Shown in pieces: positions 16,651-27,037 of a stretch of DNA of 64,000 bases. Each line of letters begins with the position of its first letter. The stretch's first letter is position 1. A model generated the notes under the pieces. The model saw only the letters and a program-made list of their open reading frames with translations, made no database searches and was not told the DNA's origin. Origin of the DNA: Sphingomonas sp. GC_Shp_5 (lineage in GTDB: Bacteria > Pseudomonadota > Alphaproteobacteria > Sphingomonadales > Sphingomonadaceae); the NCBI RefSeq assembly GCF_026540855.1, contig NZ_JALNUP010000011.1, positions 1-64,000 on the forward strand, in the 5' to 3' direction. Position numbers and translations under genes: made by a program.

Positions 16651-18201
16651 CTAGCGTGCCCGGCGGCGGACGGCAACGGCCCCCGCGATCATCGCCAGCG
16701 CGACGATCAGCGCCAGCCAATTGCCGAGCCGGCTGAACAGCGTCGGCACCAGCGCCGGGGGCATCGGCACCTCGATCGCGCCGGCGGTTTCGTGCGGGAC
16801 GGTGGCGAGCAGGCGGCCATCGGCGGCAATCACCGTGGAAATGCCGGTGGGGGTGGAGCGGACGATCGGCAGCCCTTCCTCAATCGCGCGCATTTGCGCC
16901 TGGGCAAGGTGCTGCGGCGGCCCCCAGCTGCCAAACCAGGCATCGTTGGAGGGATTGAACAGCAGACGCGGGCGATGCGCCTCGTCGATCACGCGGCCGG
17001 AGAAGATAATCTCGTAGCAGATCTGGAAGCCGATCCGCCCGAACCCGGGGACGGTGAAGCTGCGCGGGCCGGGGCCGTCGTCGAAATCGATATCGCCGGG
17101 GACGAGGCGGGCGAGGCCCAGCGGCTTGAGCAGCCAGGGCATCGGCAGATATTCGCCATAGGGCACGAGGTGCGCCTTGTCGTAGCGGTCACGGATGCGC
17201 GCGCGTGAGTCGAGTGCATAAACCGAGTTGCTGGCGCCGGTGATGTCCTCGGCGGCGTTGAAGCGCAGCGCGGTGCCGCCGGTGAGCAGCATATCGCGCG
17301 GGCCCAGTAGCTGCGCCATCCGCCAGCGGGTGAACAGCGGGCTCGCGCCGGCATAGGCATAGAGCGGGTATCCGCCCTCGATATAGTCGCGCACCACGCC
17401 CTCGGGCCACATGATCAGCCGCGGGCGGGGGCCGGGGCGGCCGGACAGCTTGGCCAGCGCGGTGAGGACGCGATCGCCATCGTCGTCGCTGCGCTCGTCC
17501 TGGCCGATGTTGGGCTGGACGACGCGGAGCAGCGGGGCGTCGGGTACGGCGGCGGGCGCATTGGTCCACAGCGCCGACAGCGCGGCGAGCACGAGCGCGG
17601 CGGCAAGGCCGAGCGGCAATGCCCGGTGGCGGGTGGCGAGCAGCAGCAGCGAGCCCGCGGCGAGCACGGTGATACCGGACAGCGCATAGGTGCCGATCCA
17701 GGCCGAGAGGCGGGCGACGCCGATCACCGGCAGCCAGACCACGCCGATCGGGTCCCAGGCATAGCCGGTGAATAGCACGCTCCGCAGATATTCGCTGGCG
17801 ATCCACGCGGCGGCGAACATCAGCACGTATGGCGCGTCAACGGCATAGCGGCTCGATCGGCCGAACCGCCAGGCGAGGCCCGCGGCAAGTGCGGGGAATA
17901 TCGCGAGGTACAGCGCCAGCGCCACCGCGGCGAAATAGCCGAGCACCGGGGGCATCTTGTCCTGAAAGTCGAACGCGTGCTGGAACCAGTTGTTGTTGAT
18001 GGTGAAATGGCCGAGGCCGAAGCACCAGCCGAGCCATAGCGCCCGGCGCAGGCTGGGCGCACGGTGGATCAGCGCGATCCACACCGCGAAGCCGGCGAGC
18101 GTCAGCGGCCACAGCTGCCAGGGCGCGAAGCCGGTGGCGGCGATGGCGCCGAGCAGGATCGAGGCGAGGGCGGGTCGCTGGGCAAGGAAGGCGCGGATCA
18201 C
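16651..18201 (-). CDS. lnt: apolipoprotein N-acyltransferase
   Basis: Inner-membrane enzyme that adds the third acyl chain to the N-terminal Cys of lipoproteins. The 516-residue protein has six or so N-terminal membrane helices (to about residue 210), then a periplasmic nitrilase domain with the triad Glu in IMWPEGV near 267, Lys in [13 protein letters not shown] near 340, and Cys in [10 protein letters not shown] near 393, and a final transmembrane helix. Length is standard. It follows the corC branch of the conserved island, though three unrelated genes sit between them here. Confidence 0.97.
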   Translation of the reverse strand: MIRAFLAQRPALASILLGAIAATGFAPWQLWPLTLAGFAVWIALIHRAPSLRRALWLGWCFGLGHFTINNNWFQHAFDFQDKMPPVLGYFAAVALALYLAIFPALAAGLAWRFGRSSRYAVDAPYVLMFAAAWIASEYLRSVLFTGYAWDPIGVVWLPVIGVARLSAWIGTYALSGITVLAAGSLLLLATRHRALPLGLAAALVLAALSALWTNAPAAVPDAPLLRVVQPNIGQDERSDDDGDRVLTALAKLSGRPGPRPRLIMWPEGVVRDYIEGGYPLYAYAGASPLFTRWRMAQLLGPRDMLLTGGTALRFNAAEDITGASNSVYALDSRARIRDRYDKAHLVPYGEYLPMPWLLKPLGLARLVPGDIDFDDGPGPRSFTVPGFGRIGFQICYEIIFSGRVIDEAHRPRLLFNPSNDAWFGSWGPPQHLAQAQMRAIEEGLPIVRSTPTGISTVIAADGRLLATVPHETAGAIEVPMPPALVPTLFSRLGNWLALIVALAMIAGAVAVRRRAR

Positions 18202-18495
18202 GGGAACATCCTGGTCGGCGGGGGCTCGTGGCGAGCGGGTGCCGCTGTCGCCGATCCGGCCGGGCGGGACAAGTGGTTGCGGGGGGTGCCTCTAGGCGAA
18301 CTCACCCAGGCTTGTTCCAGGGTCCACCAGTGTTCTGGTGGAAGGGCAAGAGGCTCGAGCAATTCCGTGTTGGCGCAGTAGACGTAGGAACAAATTTTGA
18401 AGTGACGGAGGGTTGGGGCAAGAACGTGTTTACCCTCAGGTCGGCTCCCCAACTCCGCTGGTGACGACGCGCGGGGCGGCGGCTATCCTCCGGCG
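18202..18495. other. unexplained intergenic region with hairpin
   Basis: Some 294 bases between the lnt start and the VOC gene. The part from about 18305 to 18465 is less GC-rich than its surroundings and contains a perfect CCACCAG-tgtt-CTGGTGG hairpin (18324-18341) with outer CTTG/CAAG pairing. An 84-codon frame on the minus strand covers it but has no ribosome site or recognised domain. It could be a dispersed repeat, a small RNA gene or a decayed ORF; I cannot decide. Confidence 0.4.
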
Positions 18496-18933
18496 ATGAC
18501 ACTGCGCCCCTTCCATCTCGCCTTTCCCGTCCACGATCTCGCCGCCGCGCGCGCCTTTTACGGCGGCACGTTGGGCTGCGCGGAGGGGCGTTCGAGCGAC
18601 AGCTGGATCGACTTCGATCTGTTCGGCCACCAGATCGTCGCGCACCTCGATCCCACGGCCAAGCCGGTCGCGGTCGCCAATGCGGTCGACGGTCATGACG
18701 TGCCGGTGCCGCACTTCGGCGTGGTGCTGACGATGCCGGACTGGACGGCGTTGAGCGAGCGGGTGGCCGCGGCCGGGGTTCGCTTCGGGATTGCGCCACA
18801 TGTCCGCTTCAAGGGCCAGGCGGGCGAGCAGGCGACGATGTTCTTCTACGACCCGTCCGGCAACGCCCTCGAGTTCAAGGCGTTTGCCGATGACGCGATG
18901 CTGTTCGCGGTAGACAAGAAGGAAGCCGCATGA
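18496..18933 (+). CDS. VOC family (glyoxalase-like) protein
   Basis: A 145-residue vicinal-oxygen-chelate fold protein made of two beta-alpha-beta-beta-beta modules. Visible features are the N-terminal [16 protein letters not shown] with a metal-ligand His, a middle HFGVVLTM strand with a second His, and the C-terminal [14 protein letters not shown] motif with the metal-binding Glu, typical of the glyoxalase/bleomycin-resistance superfamily. Its substrate is unknown. The stop overlaps the start of the next gene by 4 bp. Confidence 0.85.
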   Translation: MTLRPFHLAFPVHDLAAARAFYGGTLGCAEGRSSDSWIDFDLFGHQIVAHLDPTAKPVAVANAVDGHDVPVPHFGVVLTMPDWTALSERVAAAGVRFGIAPHVRFKGQAGEQATMFFYDPSGNALEFKAFADDAMLFAVDKKEAA

Positions 18934-19232
18934 GCGCGCCGATCGAAGTGAACATCCCCCACCAGCTCGGGAAGGAAGCAGTGCGGGCGCGGCTCGACGG
19001 CGGGATCGGCAAGATCACGCGGATGATCCCGGGCGGCGGTACCGTCGAGCATCGCTGGGAGGGCGACACGGTGCATTTCACCGTCGCGGCGATGGGCCAG
19101 TCGATCGCGTCGCGCGCGACGGTGTCCGATACCAACGTCCATGCGGTGGTGGACCTGCCCGGCTTCCTGGGGCTGTTCGCGGGCAAGATCCGCGATGCAA
19201 TCCAGGCCGAGGCGCCCAAGCTGTTGAAGTAA
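18930..19232 (+). CDS. polyhydroxyalkanoic acid system family protein
   Basis: A 100-residue protein of the PF09650 family, named from its association with polyhydroxyalkanoate granule genes. Characteristic pieces are [18 protein letters not shown] at the N-terminus and the conserved [19 protein letters not shown] stretch (a PG-FLG-hydrophobic motif) near the C-terminus. No PHA synthase or phasin gene is in the window, so the assignment rests on sequence only. It is translationally coupled to the VOC gene. Confidence 0.8.
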   Translation: MSAPIEVNIPHQLGKEAVRARLDGGIGKITRMIPGGGTVEHRWEGDTVHFTVAAMGQSIASRATVSDTNVHAVVDLPGFLGLFAGKIRDAIQAEAPKLLK

Positions 19233-19257
19233 AAGGCGGCAATTCGCTCCCCCCTTC

Positions 19258-19341
19258 CGACACCCCAGCGAAGCTGGAGTGTAGGCGTGGTCGGGCGACA
19301 CGGCGTCATCGCGGAAGATCCCAGCTTTCGCTGGGATGACG
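19258..19341. repeat. REP-like two-hairpin element, copy 4
   Basis: Left half ACCCCAGC-gaa-GCTGGAGT and right half ATCCCAGC-tttc-GCTGGGATGAC. Lies between the convergent PHA-system gene and the PQQ-type dehydrogenase gene, where it may also act as a terminator. Confidence 0.75.
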
Positions 19342-19354
19342 AATTTGCCTGCCG

Positions 19355-20680
19355 CTACTTGGCGCTGACCCGCCACACCTTGTTGCCAACGTCGTCCGCC
19401 ACCAGCAGCCCGCCGGTCTTGTCGGTGATCACGCCGACCGGGCGGCCGTGCGCCTTGCCATCGGCATCGAGGAAGCCGGTAAGCACATCGATCGGCTTTG
19501 CGTTGGGCAGCGGAAAGCCGGTCGGCGCGAACGGCACGAACACCACCTTATAGCCCGACACCGGCTTGCGGTTCCACGAGCCATGCTCGCCGATGAAGGC
19601 GCCGCGCGCGAACTGGCCGCCGAGCTTGGCGTCATTGGCGAAGGCGAGCCCGAGCGCAGCCACGTGTGGCCCGAGCGCATAGTCGGGGCGCTTGGAATAT
19701 TGCTGGAGCTGCGGGTTCGGCGGGTCGACCCGCGTATCGGGATAGCCGCCCCAATAATACCAGGGCCAGCCGAACTGGTCGCCGAACTCCACCTGCGTCA
19801 AATAATCGGGTGCGAGATCGGAGCCGAGCATGTCGCGCTCGTTGACCACCGTCCACAGCCCCTTGGTGTCGGGGTTGATCGCCATGCCGTTGGGGTTGCG
19901 CAGGCCCGAGGCGTAGATGCGGTAGGTCTTTTCCTTGGGCCAGACCTGAAGGATGTTGGCGCGGAATTTCTCGGCATCCATGCCGTTCTCGGCGATGTTG
20001 GACGACGAGCCGACGCTGACCAGCAGGGTGCGGCCATCGGTATTGGGGATGACGTTGCGCGCCCAATGGTTGCCGCCGCCGTTTAGCTTCACCACCAGCT
20101 CCGGCTTGGCGGTGATGCTGGTGGCACCATCGGCATAGGGGACGCGAACCAGCGAATCGGTGTTGGCGATGTAGAGCTGACCCTCGAACAGCGTCATCCC
20201 CGAGGGCGAGTTGAGGCCGGTCATGAATATGTGGCGCTGCTCGGCCACGCCGTCGCCGTCGGCGTCGCGAAGCAGGGTGATACGGTTGGCGGACGCGCCG
20301 CCGGCGCCGGCCTTGCCGAGCAGCTTGCCCATCACCCAGCCGGTAATGCCGCCGCCCTTGCGTGGCGGCGAGTTGGTCTCGGCGACCAGCACGTCGCCGT
20401 TGGGCAGGCGATACAGCCAGCGTGGATGATCGAGGTTCGCGGCGAACGGCTGGATCTTAAGACCGGCCGCCGGGAATGGCGCGGCATTGCCTTGCCAGCC
20501 GATCACGTCGGCGACCTTGACGGTGGGGATGGTCTGGATGCGCGAATCGGTGATTGACGGGCGGCGGCCGACGACCTGGTCGAACGGCACCTGCGCCTTG
20601 TCCGGCCAGGCGACATAGATGATCCCGGCGATGGCGACGACGACGAGGAGCGCGATGACGCGCAGAACGTGCTTGAGCAT
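19355..20680 (-). CDS. PQQ-type sugar (sorbosone) dehydrogenase-like protein
   Basis: A 441-residue beta-propeller protein of the soluble-glucose/sorbosone dehydrogenase superfamily. It starts with a single N-terminal transmembrane helix (residues 4-24), so the catalytic domain is anchored and faces the periplasm. Motifs: LDHPRWLYRLPNGDVLVAET, GLNSPSGM, GGGNHWARNV, a GLRNPNGMAI blade, EFGDQFGWPWYYWGG and GEHGSWNRKPVSGYKVVF. Family members oxidise sugars with PQQ as cofactor; no pqq synthesis genes are nearby. It interrupts the usual corC-lnt adjacency. Confidence 0.8.
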   Translation of the reverse strand: MLKHVLRVIALLVVVAIAGIIYVAWPDKAQVPFDQVVGRRPSITDSRIQTIPTVKVADVIGWQGNAAPFPAAGLKIQPFAANLDHPRWLYRLPNGDVLVAETNSPPRKGGGITGWVMGKLLGKAGAGGASANRITLLRDADGDGVAEQRHIFMTGLNSPSGMTLFEGQLYIANTDSLVRVPYADGATSITAKPELVVKLNGGGNHWARNVIPNTDGRTLLVSVGSSSNIAENGMDAEKFRANILQVWPKEKTYRIYASGLRNPNGMAINPDTKGLWTVVNERDMLGSDLAPDYLTQVEFGDQFGWPWYYWGGYPDTRVDPPNPQLQQYSKRPDYALGPHVAALGLAFANDAKLGGQFARGAFIGEHGSWNRKPVSGYKVVFVPFAPTGFPLPNAKPIDVLTGFLDADGKAHGRPVGVITDKTGGLLVADDVGNKVWRVSAK

Positions 20681-20754
20681 GAGAAGGAAGGTAGGCGGGG
20701 AGTGGGGAGGGAGCAAGCGGGGCCGCCGCAGATGGTGCGCGGCGCCATGTTTCT

Positions 20755-20783
20755 CGTCATCCCGGGTCGAGCCCGGGATGACG
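20755..20783. terminator. perfect 12-bp hairpin 3' of corC
   Basis: CGTCATCCCGGG pairs with CCCGGGATGACG around five bases. It begins where REP-like copies begin (GTCATCCC) and may be a short relative, but its site just past the corC stop suits a terminator. Confidence 0.6.
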
Positions 20784-20788
20784 GGCGA

Positions 20789-21691
<903 letters not shown>

Positions 21692-21701
21692 GGCAGTAAG
21701 T

Positions 21702-22211
21702 TCAGTCCTCGCGAATCAGATAAGGGTCCGCGATACCGAGCGAGGCGAGCGCCTGGCGCTCGATCTCCTCCATGGCCTCGGCCTCATCATCCCCCAGATG
21801 GTCATAGCCTAGCAGATGCAGCGTGCCGTGCACCAGCAAATGGGTGGCATGCGCTTCCACCGGGATACCCCGCTCGGCCGCCTCGGCGACGCACACGCCG
21901 TGGGCCAGCACGATATCGCCGAGCAGCAGTTCGCCATCGTCCGAATTCTGGCTGACGGTGTCGATCAGATCGGGCTGAACCATCGGGAAGGAGAGGACGT
22001 TGGTAGGCTTGTCCTTCTGCCGATATTGCCGGTTGAGGGTGTGGACCTCGTCATCGCTGGTCAGCCGAACTGACACCTCGACCGCTGCCGCGCTGGTCAG
22101 CAATTCGCCGTGCGGCGTGCGCTCGATCGCGGCACGCGCGGCGCGCGCGGCAAGGTCGTCCCAATCGATGTCGGCCCAGGGGTCTTCGCGGGTCAGGGCG
22201 ATCTCAAGCAT
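21702..22211 (-). CDS. ybeY: endoribonuclease YbeY (rRNA maturation)
   Basis: Metal-dependent endoribonuclease needed for 16S rRNA 3'-end maturation and ribosome quality control. The 169-residue product has the zinc motif H-x3-H-x5-H in LLVHGTLHLLGYDH near 131-143 and the RQYRQKDKPTNVLSFP strand near 67. The ATG at 22211 overlaps the phoH gene by 8 bp, showing coupling. Length is typical. Confidence 0.96.
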   Translation of the reverse strand: MLEIALTREDPWADIDWDDLAARAARAAIERTPHGELLTSAAAVEVSVRLTSDDEVHTLNRQYRQKDKPTNVLSFPMVQPDLIDTVSQNSDDGELLLGDIVLAHGVCVAEAAERGIPVEAHATHLLVHGTLHLLGYDHLGDDEAEAMEEIERQALASLGIADPYLIRED

Positions 22212-23202
22212 TGGTGCCCTCATAGGCTTCGACGATCCGGCCGACGATCGGGTGGCGGACGACATCGGCGGTAGTGAAGCGGGTCATCGAGATGCCCTCG
22301 ACCCCCTCCAACCGCATCGTCGCATCGGCAAGGCCCGATGCGGCGACGCCACCGGGCAGATCGGTCTGGTTGGGATCGCCGCAGATCACCATCCGGCTGT
22401 TCTGGCCGAAGCGGGTGAGGAACATCTTCATCTGCCCGGGCGTGGTGTTCTGCGCCTCGTCGAGGATCACGAAGGCGTCCGCCAACGTACGCCCGCGCAT
22501 GAAGGCGATCGGCGCAATCTCGATCTCGCCGCTGGCGATCCGCCGCTCGACCTGCTCGGCGGGCAGGCAATCGTGGAGCGCGTCGTAAAGTGGGCGCAGA
22601 TAGGGATCGACCTTCTCCTTCATGTCGCCGGGCAGGAAGCCAAGCTTCTCGCCCGCTTCCACCGCAGGGCGCGACAGGATCAGCCGCTGGACGCTGCCCG
22701 TGATCAGCTGCGCGACCGCTTGAGCAACGGCAATATAGGTCTTGCCGGTGCCTGCCGGCCCGAGCGCAAAGATCATGTCGTTGGTGGTGAGTTCGCGCAT
22801 GTAATGCGCCTGCGCCGGCGTGCGCGGTACGATCGTCTTCTTGCGCGTACGGATCATGATCGATGGTGCGGCCGAGCGTTCGGTGCTGATGATGCCGTCG
22901 AGCACCGGCTCGTGGCTCATCGCGATCGCGGCGTCGACCAGTCCGGTATCGACATCCTCGCCGCGCTGGATGCGCGCATAGAGATCCTGGAGCACGTCGC
23001 GCGCGATCGCCACCTGCTCGGCCGTCCCCTCGAGCCCGACACGGTTGCCGCGCGCGGTGATATAGACCCCCAGGCGGTTTTCCAGCGCGACGAGGTTCTG
23101 GTCATAATGGCCAAACAGGGCGGCAAGGAGCTGGGGCTTGTCGAACAACACTTCTACACGGCTGCGTTCACCGGAATGGGCGGGGACAGGCTTGCGGCTC
23201 AT
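22204..23202 (-). CDS. phoH: PhoH-like ATPase
   Basis: Cytosolic P-loop ATPase of the PhoH/YbeZ family, which partners YbeY in RNA metabolism. The 332-residue protein has an N-terminal KH-like segment (about 20-90), then the Walker A GPAGTGKT near 148-155, Walker B VILDEAQNTTPGQMK near 245, and GDPNQTDLP near 277. The start at 23202 follows an AAAGGA ribosome site and replaces an 80-codon upstream extension with no family character. First gene of a phoH-ybeY-corC operon. Confidence 0.96.
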   Translation of the reverse strand: MSRKPVPAHSGERSRVEVLFDKPQLLAALFGHYDQNLVALENRLGVYITARGNRVGLEGTAEQVAIARDVLQDLYARIQRGEDVDTGLVDAAIAMSHEPVLDGIISTERSAAPSIMIRTRKKTIVPRTPAQAHYMRELTTNDMIFALGPAGTGKTYIAVAQAVAQLITGSVQRLILSRPAVEAGEKLGFLPGDMKEKVDPYLRPLYDALHDCLPAEQVERRIASGEIEIAPIAFMRGRTLADAFVILDEAQNTTPGQMKMFLTRFGQNSRMVICGDPNQTDLPGGVAASGLADATMRLEGVEGISMTRFTTADVVRHPIVGRIVEAYEGTNA

Positions 23203-23539
23203 GCGGTCCTTTCGGGGGTCATTGCGCGGGGTGCATCGGAGATGCCGGGCGCCAAGGCGGAGGTGAGGGTGGCACGGCCCGCGTTCAAGGGGCGAGTCGC
23301 GAAACGGCGCAGCTGCATCGCCGGCGAGTGTGGCAGGCCGCTGCCTCGGGCGACAGCCCTGATTATTCGCCCGGTACAATTGCGAGATGCCGTAATCGTG
23401 GCAAGGCACGGAACCCTTTGGAAATGTCTGCTTCTCCATGGAGATAAAACCAGAATGATGCGTTATCCGGCCTGATCTGGGTTAGTCTCTTGAGGTGTTT
23501 CGGCATCACAATGGCGTATCGTTCGTAAAAGGATGTACG
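23203..23539. other. intergenic region between phoH and a small ORF
   Basis: A 337-base divergent spacer. The strand for phoH has its ribosome site at the left edge; the right gene has AAAGGATG near 23530. A stretch of lower GC (about 23360-23530) probably holds both promoters. I see no repeat, RNA gene or convincing promoter hexamers. Confidence 0.5.
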
Positions 23540-23833
23540 ATGAACAGTGGAACGGCCCGCCCCGACGATGATCCGATACGCGCGGAACGGTCCTGGGCGG
23601 ACCAGGCCGATTACCATCGGCGCCGTGCCGAGCAGGAAGCGCTGCTCGCCGAGCGCACCACGGATCCCGCCGTCGCCGCGGCGCATCAGGCGCTGGCCGA
23701 GCGGCACAACAATCTTGCCGCGGCCGCTGAAATAGCCGGCACCCTGCCGGATTCAGCCAAGCCGGTGCCGGTAGAACAGGACGAACTCGTCGCCCGTGCG
23801 GTGGCGGTGCTGACGCCGAAGGGCGACGCGTAG
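23540..23833 (+). CDS. small hypothetical protein
   Basis: A 97-residue hydrophilic protein, mostly alpha-helical. The middle (residues 17-60) has a charged Arg/Glu/Ala-rich amphipathic helix pattern; no signal peptide, membrane segment or cysteine. A strong AAAGGA ribosome site just before the ATG and the codon use support translation. I do not recognise the family. It converges on miaB with 13 bp between stops. Confidence 0.55.
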   Translation: MNSGTARPDDDPIRAERSWADQADYHRRRAEQEALLAERTTDPAVAAAHQALAERHNNLAAAAEIAGTLPDSAKPVPVEQDELVARAVAVLTPKGDA

Positions 23834-23846
23834 CGCCGTCGCGGGA

Positions 23847-25184
23847 TCAGGCCGCGACCTTCAACCGCGCGAGGCCGCTCAACGAATTGGGATCGGCGCG
23901 GACGATGTCCACCTCGACCATCGCACCGATCGGCGCCTCGGTAAGCAGGTGGACCGACTGAAGCCACGGCGACTTGCCGAGCATCTGCCCTGGTAGCTTG
24001 CCACGGCGCTCGATCAGCACCGAACACTGCCGGCCCACCGTCGCCGCGTTGAAGGCGTGCTGGTCGCGATTGAGCGCTGCCTGCAGCCGCTGGAGCCGCT
24101 CGTCCATTACCTCGGGTGCGACCTGCGCGGTCATCGTCGCCGCGGGGGTGCCGGGGCGGGGGCTGTATTTGAACGAATAGGCCTGGGCATAGCCGACCGC
24201 ATCGATCAGGCTGAGCGTCTCGGCGAACTCGGCATCAGTCTCGCCGGGAAAGCCGACGATGAAGTCGCCCGACAGCGCGATGTCCGGCCGCACTGCGCGG
24301 ACCCGATCGAGCAGCCGCAGGTACGAATAGCGATCATGGCTGCGGTTCATCGCCTTGAGCACCCGATCGCTCCCGGCCTGCACCGGCAGGTGGAGGAAGG
24401 GCATCAGCGACTCGACCTCGGCATGCGCGCGGATCAGGCCGTCGCGCATGTCGTTGGGATGGCTGGTGGTATAGCGGATCCGGGCGAGGCCGGGGATTGT
24501 ATCGAGCGCGCGGATCAGCCCGTCGAGACCATGCACACGACCGACGGCGTCCTCGCCTTCCCAGGCGTTGACGTTCTGGCCAAGCAGCGTGATCTCGCGC
24601 GCGCCGGCGTCGACCAGCGCCTTTGCTTCGTCGACGATCGCGGCGAACGGCCGGCTGACCTCGGCGCCGCGGGTGTAGGGCACGACGCAATAGGTGCAGA
24701 ACTTGTCGCAGCCTTCCTGCACGGTGAGGAAGGCTGACGGTCCGACCTTGCGTCGCGCCGGAAGCGAGCCGAACTTGGACAGTACCGGCATGTCGGTGTC
24801 GAGCGCGGCGGCGCCCGCCGCGGCCTGGGCGACCAGCGCGGGCAGATTGTGATAGGCCTGCGGACCGACCACCACGTCCACCTTGGCGCGGCGGACGATC
24901 TCCTCGCCCTCGGCCTGCGCGACGCAGCCGGCGACCGCGATCATCGGCGCCGCGACGCCCTTGCTGGCCGCGTCCTTGCGCAGTCGGCCGATGTCCGAAT
25001 AGACCTTTTCGGTGGCGCGTTCGCGGATGTGGCAGGTGTTGAGCACCACCAGGTCGGCGGCACCGGCATCGTCGGTCGCGGCGAGGCCCTGCGCTGCCAT
25101 CAACTCGGCCATGCGCTCGCCGTCATAGACGTTCATCTGGCAACCGAACGACTTGACGTGGAAGGTCTTGGGACTGGGCTTCAT
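23847..25184 (-). CDS. miaB: tRNA-2-methylthio-N6-dimethylallyladenosine synthase
   Basis: Radical SAM methylthiotransferase that modifies A37 of tRNAs reading UNN codons. The 445-residue product shows the three family domains: UPF0004 with Cys in SFGCQMN (residue 14), LNTCHIR (50) and VAGCVAQ (84); the radical SAM core with C-x3-C-x2-C in [16 protein letters not shown] near 158-165; and a C-terminal TRAM domain from about 380. Downstream order (with phoH, ybeY, corC nearby) matches other alphaproteobacteria. Confidence 0.97.
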   Translation of the reverse strand: MKPSPKTFHVKSFGCQMNVYDGERMAELMAAQGLAATDDAGAADLVVLNTCHIRERATEKVYSDIGRLRKDAASKGVAAPMIAVAGCVAQAEGEEIVRRAKVDVVVGPQAYHNLPALVAQAAAGAAALDTDMPVLSKFGSLPARRKVGPSAFLTVQEGCDKFCTYCVVPYTRGAEVSRPFAAIVDEAKALVDAGAREITLLGQNVNAWEGEDAVGRVHGLDGLIRALDTIPGLARIRYTTSHPNDMRDGLIRAHAEVESLMPFLHLPVQAGSDRVLKAMNRSHDRYSYLRLLDRVRAVRPDIALSGDFIVGFPGETDAEFAETLSLIDAVGYAQAYSFKYSPRPGTPAATMTAQVAPEVMDERLQRLQAALNRDQHAFNAATVGRQCSVLIERRGKLPGQMLGKSPWLQSVHLLTEAPIGAMVEVDIVRADPNSLSGLARLKVAA

Positions 25185-25218
25185 GCGCCGCGCGCATAGC
25201 CCAAGCGCGCGCGTTTCG

Positions 25219-25944
25219 CTACCCGCGCGCCGGCGCGGCTTCGATCCGGCGGCGCGCCTCGGCAGCTACCGCCTTGCGCCCGGCGAAGGCGAGCGGGTCG
25301 AACGGCTCGAGGAATGCAAGCGTGGCGACGAAGCTGCCACGGCGGCGCAGCACGCGGGCGGCATGGTGCTGGCCGGGTTCGTCGCCGACCCAGGCGAGGT
25401 CATCGGTGGCGGCGCCGTAATCGATGCGAAGCGGCTGGATCAGCACGCCGGGCGGCGGCGGCTCGAGCACGGCGAGCAGCGCCGACTTGAACGGCAGCAG
25501 CGTCTTGCCGTCGCCGGTGGTCCCTTCGGGGAAGATCGTTATCGCCCAGCCGTCGGCAAGCGCATCCCGCAGCCGGCCGATCTGGCTGGCGACCTGAAGC
25601 CGATCCTCGCGCGACACGAACAGCGTGTTGTTGAGCGTGCACAGCCAGCCGACCAGCGGCGCCTTGGCGAGTTCAGACTTGGCGACAAAGGTGCTGCCGG
25701 TCGCGCCGGCGATCAGCAGGATGTCGATCCAGCTGAGATGGTTGGCGACGAACACCACGTCGCGGCGGCGAGGCTGGCCAACGATGCGGCGGCGGGCGCC
25801 GACGATGCGCGCGATCAACCCGAGCAGCAGGCGCGGCCAGGGCGAGGGGAGGCGGAGCAGCCGCCACAATCCGTGCAGCACCAGCGCGATCAGCAGCGCC
25901 AGCAGCATCGCGGTCAGCCGGAGCGCGAGGCGGATGCTACCCAC
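25219..25944 (-). CDS. plsC: 1-acylglycerol-3-phosphate acyltransferase
   Basis: Makes phosphatidic acid from lysophosphatidic acid at the inner membrane. The 241-residue protein begins with a membrane helix (residues 8-30) and has the acyltransferase blocks NHLSWIDIL (NHx4D, near 69-75), FVSREDR near 109 and FPEGTTGDG near 138. It lies between fur and miaB on the same strand, 34 bp before the miaB start and 17 bp after the fur stop, so the three may be one transcript. Confidence 0.92.
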   Translation of the reverse strand: MGSIRLALRLTAMLLALLIALVLHGLWRLLRLPSPWPRLLLGLIARIVGARRRIVGQPRRRDVVFVANHLSWIDILLIAGATGSTFVAKSELAKAPLVGWLCTLNNTLFVSREDRLQVASQIGRLRDALADGWAITIFPEGTTGDGKTLLPFKSALLAVLEPPPPGVLIQPLRIDYGAATDDLAWVGDEPGQHHAARVLRRRGSFVATLAFLEPFDPLAFAGRKAVAAEARRRIEAAPARG

Positions 25945-25961
25945 GCGTCACCAAACGTCGC

Positions 25962-26387
25962 TCACACCTTGCGGTCGAGCGAGACGCCGTAGAGTTCCAT
26001 GCGATGGTCGACCAGACGGAAGCCGAGCCGCTCCGCGATCGCCTTCTGGAGCAGCTCGAGCTCGGGATCGACGAATTCGATCACCTTGCCGCTTTCGACG
26101 TCGATCAGATGATCGTGATGCGCTTCGGGCGAGGGCTCGTAACGGGCGCGGCCATCGCCGAAATCATGGCGATCAAGGATGCCAGCTTCCTCGAACAGCC
26201 GCACGGTGCGGTACACGGTGGCGATCGAGATGCCGGGATCGATCGCCGAGGCGCGCTCGTAGACCTTCTCCACGTCGGGATGATCCTCCGCCTCGGAGAG
26301 CACACGGGCAATCACCCGGCGCTGCTCGGTGATGCGCAGGCCCTTCTGGTTGCAGAGGGCTTCGAGATCGATCTTGCGAGGCATCAT
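25962..26387 (-). CDS. fur: Fur family transcriptional regulator
   Basis: A 141-residue metal-responsive repressor with an N-terminal winged helix (ITEQRRVIARVL; recognition helix around ISIATVYRTVRLFEEAG) and a dimerisation domain with the metal motif AHHDHLIDVESGKVIEF. It lacks the C-terminal CxxC pairs of zinc-structural Fur proteins, as do many alphaproteobacterial Fur/Mur members, so it may answer to manganese or iron. An AAGGAAG ribosome site precedes tandem ATGs. Confidence 0.92.
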   Translation of the reverse strand: MMPRKIDLEALCNQKGLRITEQRRVIARVLSEAEDHPDVEKVYERASAIDPGISIATVYRTVRLFEEAGILDRHDFGDGRARYEPSPEAHHDHLIDVESGKVIEFVDPELELLQKAIAERLGFRLVDHRMELYGVSLDRKV

Positions 26388-26466
26388 GCTTCCTTAACCC
26401 CATCCGCTTGTTGCGAGAAGCGAAACTGACTCGCAATAAGGATGAGCCGTCGATTAGCCGATCCGC

Positions 26467-26544
26467 TGTCATCCCGGCGGAAGCCGGAATTGTCCCTAAT
26501 GGCGCTCTTTGTCCCCAAGATATTCCAGCTCGGGCGGGGATGAC
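26467..26544. repeat. REP-like element, diverged copy 5
   Basis: Starts GTCATCCCGGC-ggaa-GCCGGAAT and ends GCGGGGATGACGG; the right half no longer pairs well. Lies between rimI and fur. Confidence 0.55.
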
Positions 26545-26569
26545 GGATCGGGGCGGGTAAGGCCGAGGG

Positions 26570-27037
26570 CTAGACCGGCCGGCGGTAGGTGTGAGCATCG
26601 TGGACGTCACCCGACCGGCCGCGATAATAGCCGCGGCGCTCGCCGACCTTCTCGAATCCCTGTGCCTTGTAGAGCGCAACGGCTTCGTTGCTCGAGCGGA
26701 CCTCGAGGTGGAGATCGGCGATGCCAGTCGCCTTTGCCTCGGCGATCACGCCGCGCAGCAGGGCGGTGCCGATACCGCGGCGGCGATGGCGGGGATCGAC
26801 CGCGAGGAGCAGCAGTTCCGCTTCGTCGGCGACGCTGCGGACCATCGCGAATCCGGCGGGCTCGTCGTCGATCTGCGCCAGCGTCACGCGGACGCCGGGC
26901 ATGGCCATCACCCCCAGGCACTGGTTGCGCGTCCAGGCCTCGCCGAAGCGCGGGTCGAAAGCGGCGAGCATCAGCGCTTCAACGATGCCAATATCGCGCG
27001 CGTCGCCGGGGCGGAGCAGGATCGAGCGCGTCGCCAT
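26570..27037 (-). CDS. rimI: ribosomal protein S18 alanine N-acetyltransferase
   Basis: GNAT enzyme that acetylates the N-terminal alanine of S18. The 155-residue protein has the acetyl-CoA-binding motif RHRRRGIGTALL near 82-93 and the NEAVALYKAQGFEKVGERRGYY C-terminal pattern (split as NEAVALYKAQGF and ERRGYYRG), with the late Tyr used in catalysis. It directly follows tsaB with a 1-base TGATG overlap, the usual pairing. Confidence 0.9.
   Translation of the reverse strand: MATRSILLRPGDARDIGIVEALMLAAFDPRFGEAWTRNQCLGVMAMPGVRVTLAQIDDEPAGFAMVRSVADEAELLLLAVDPRHRRRGIGTALLRGVIAEAKATGIADLHLEVRSSNEAVALYKAQGFEKVGERRGYYRGRSGDVHDAHTYRRPV

Noticed and set aside
18198..18452. 84-codon frame on the minus strand upstream of lnt
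   Set aside because: No ribosome site or recognised domain; kept only as part of an unexplained region.
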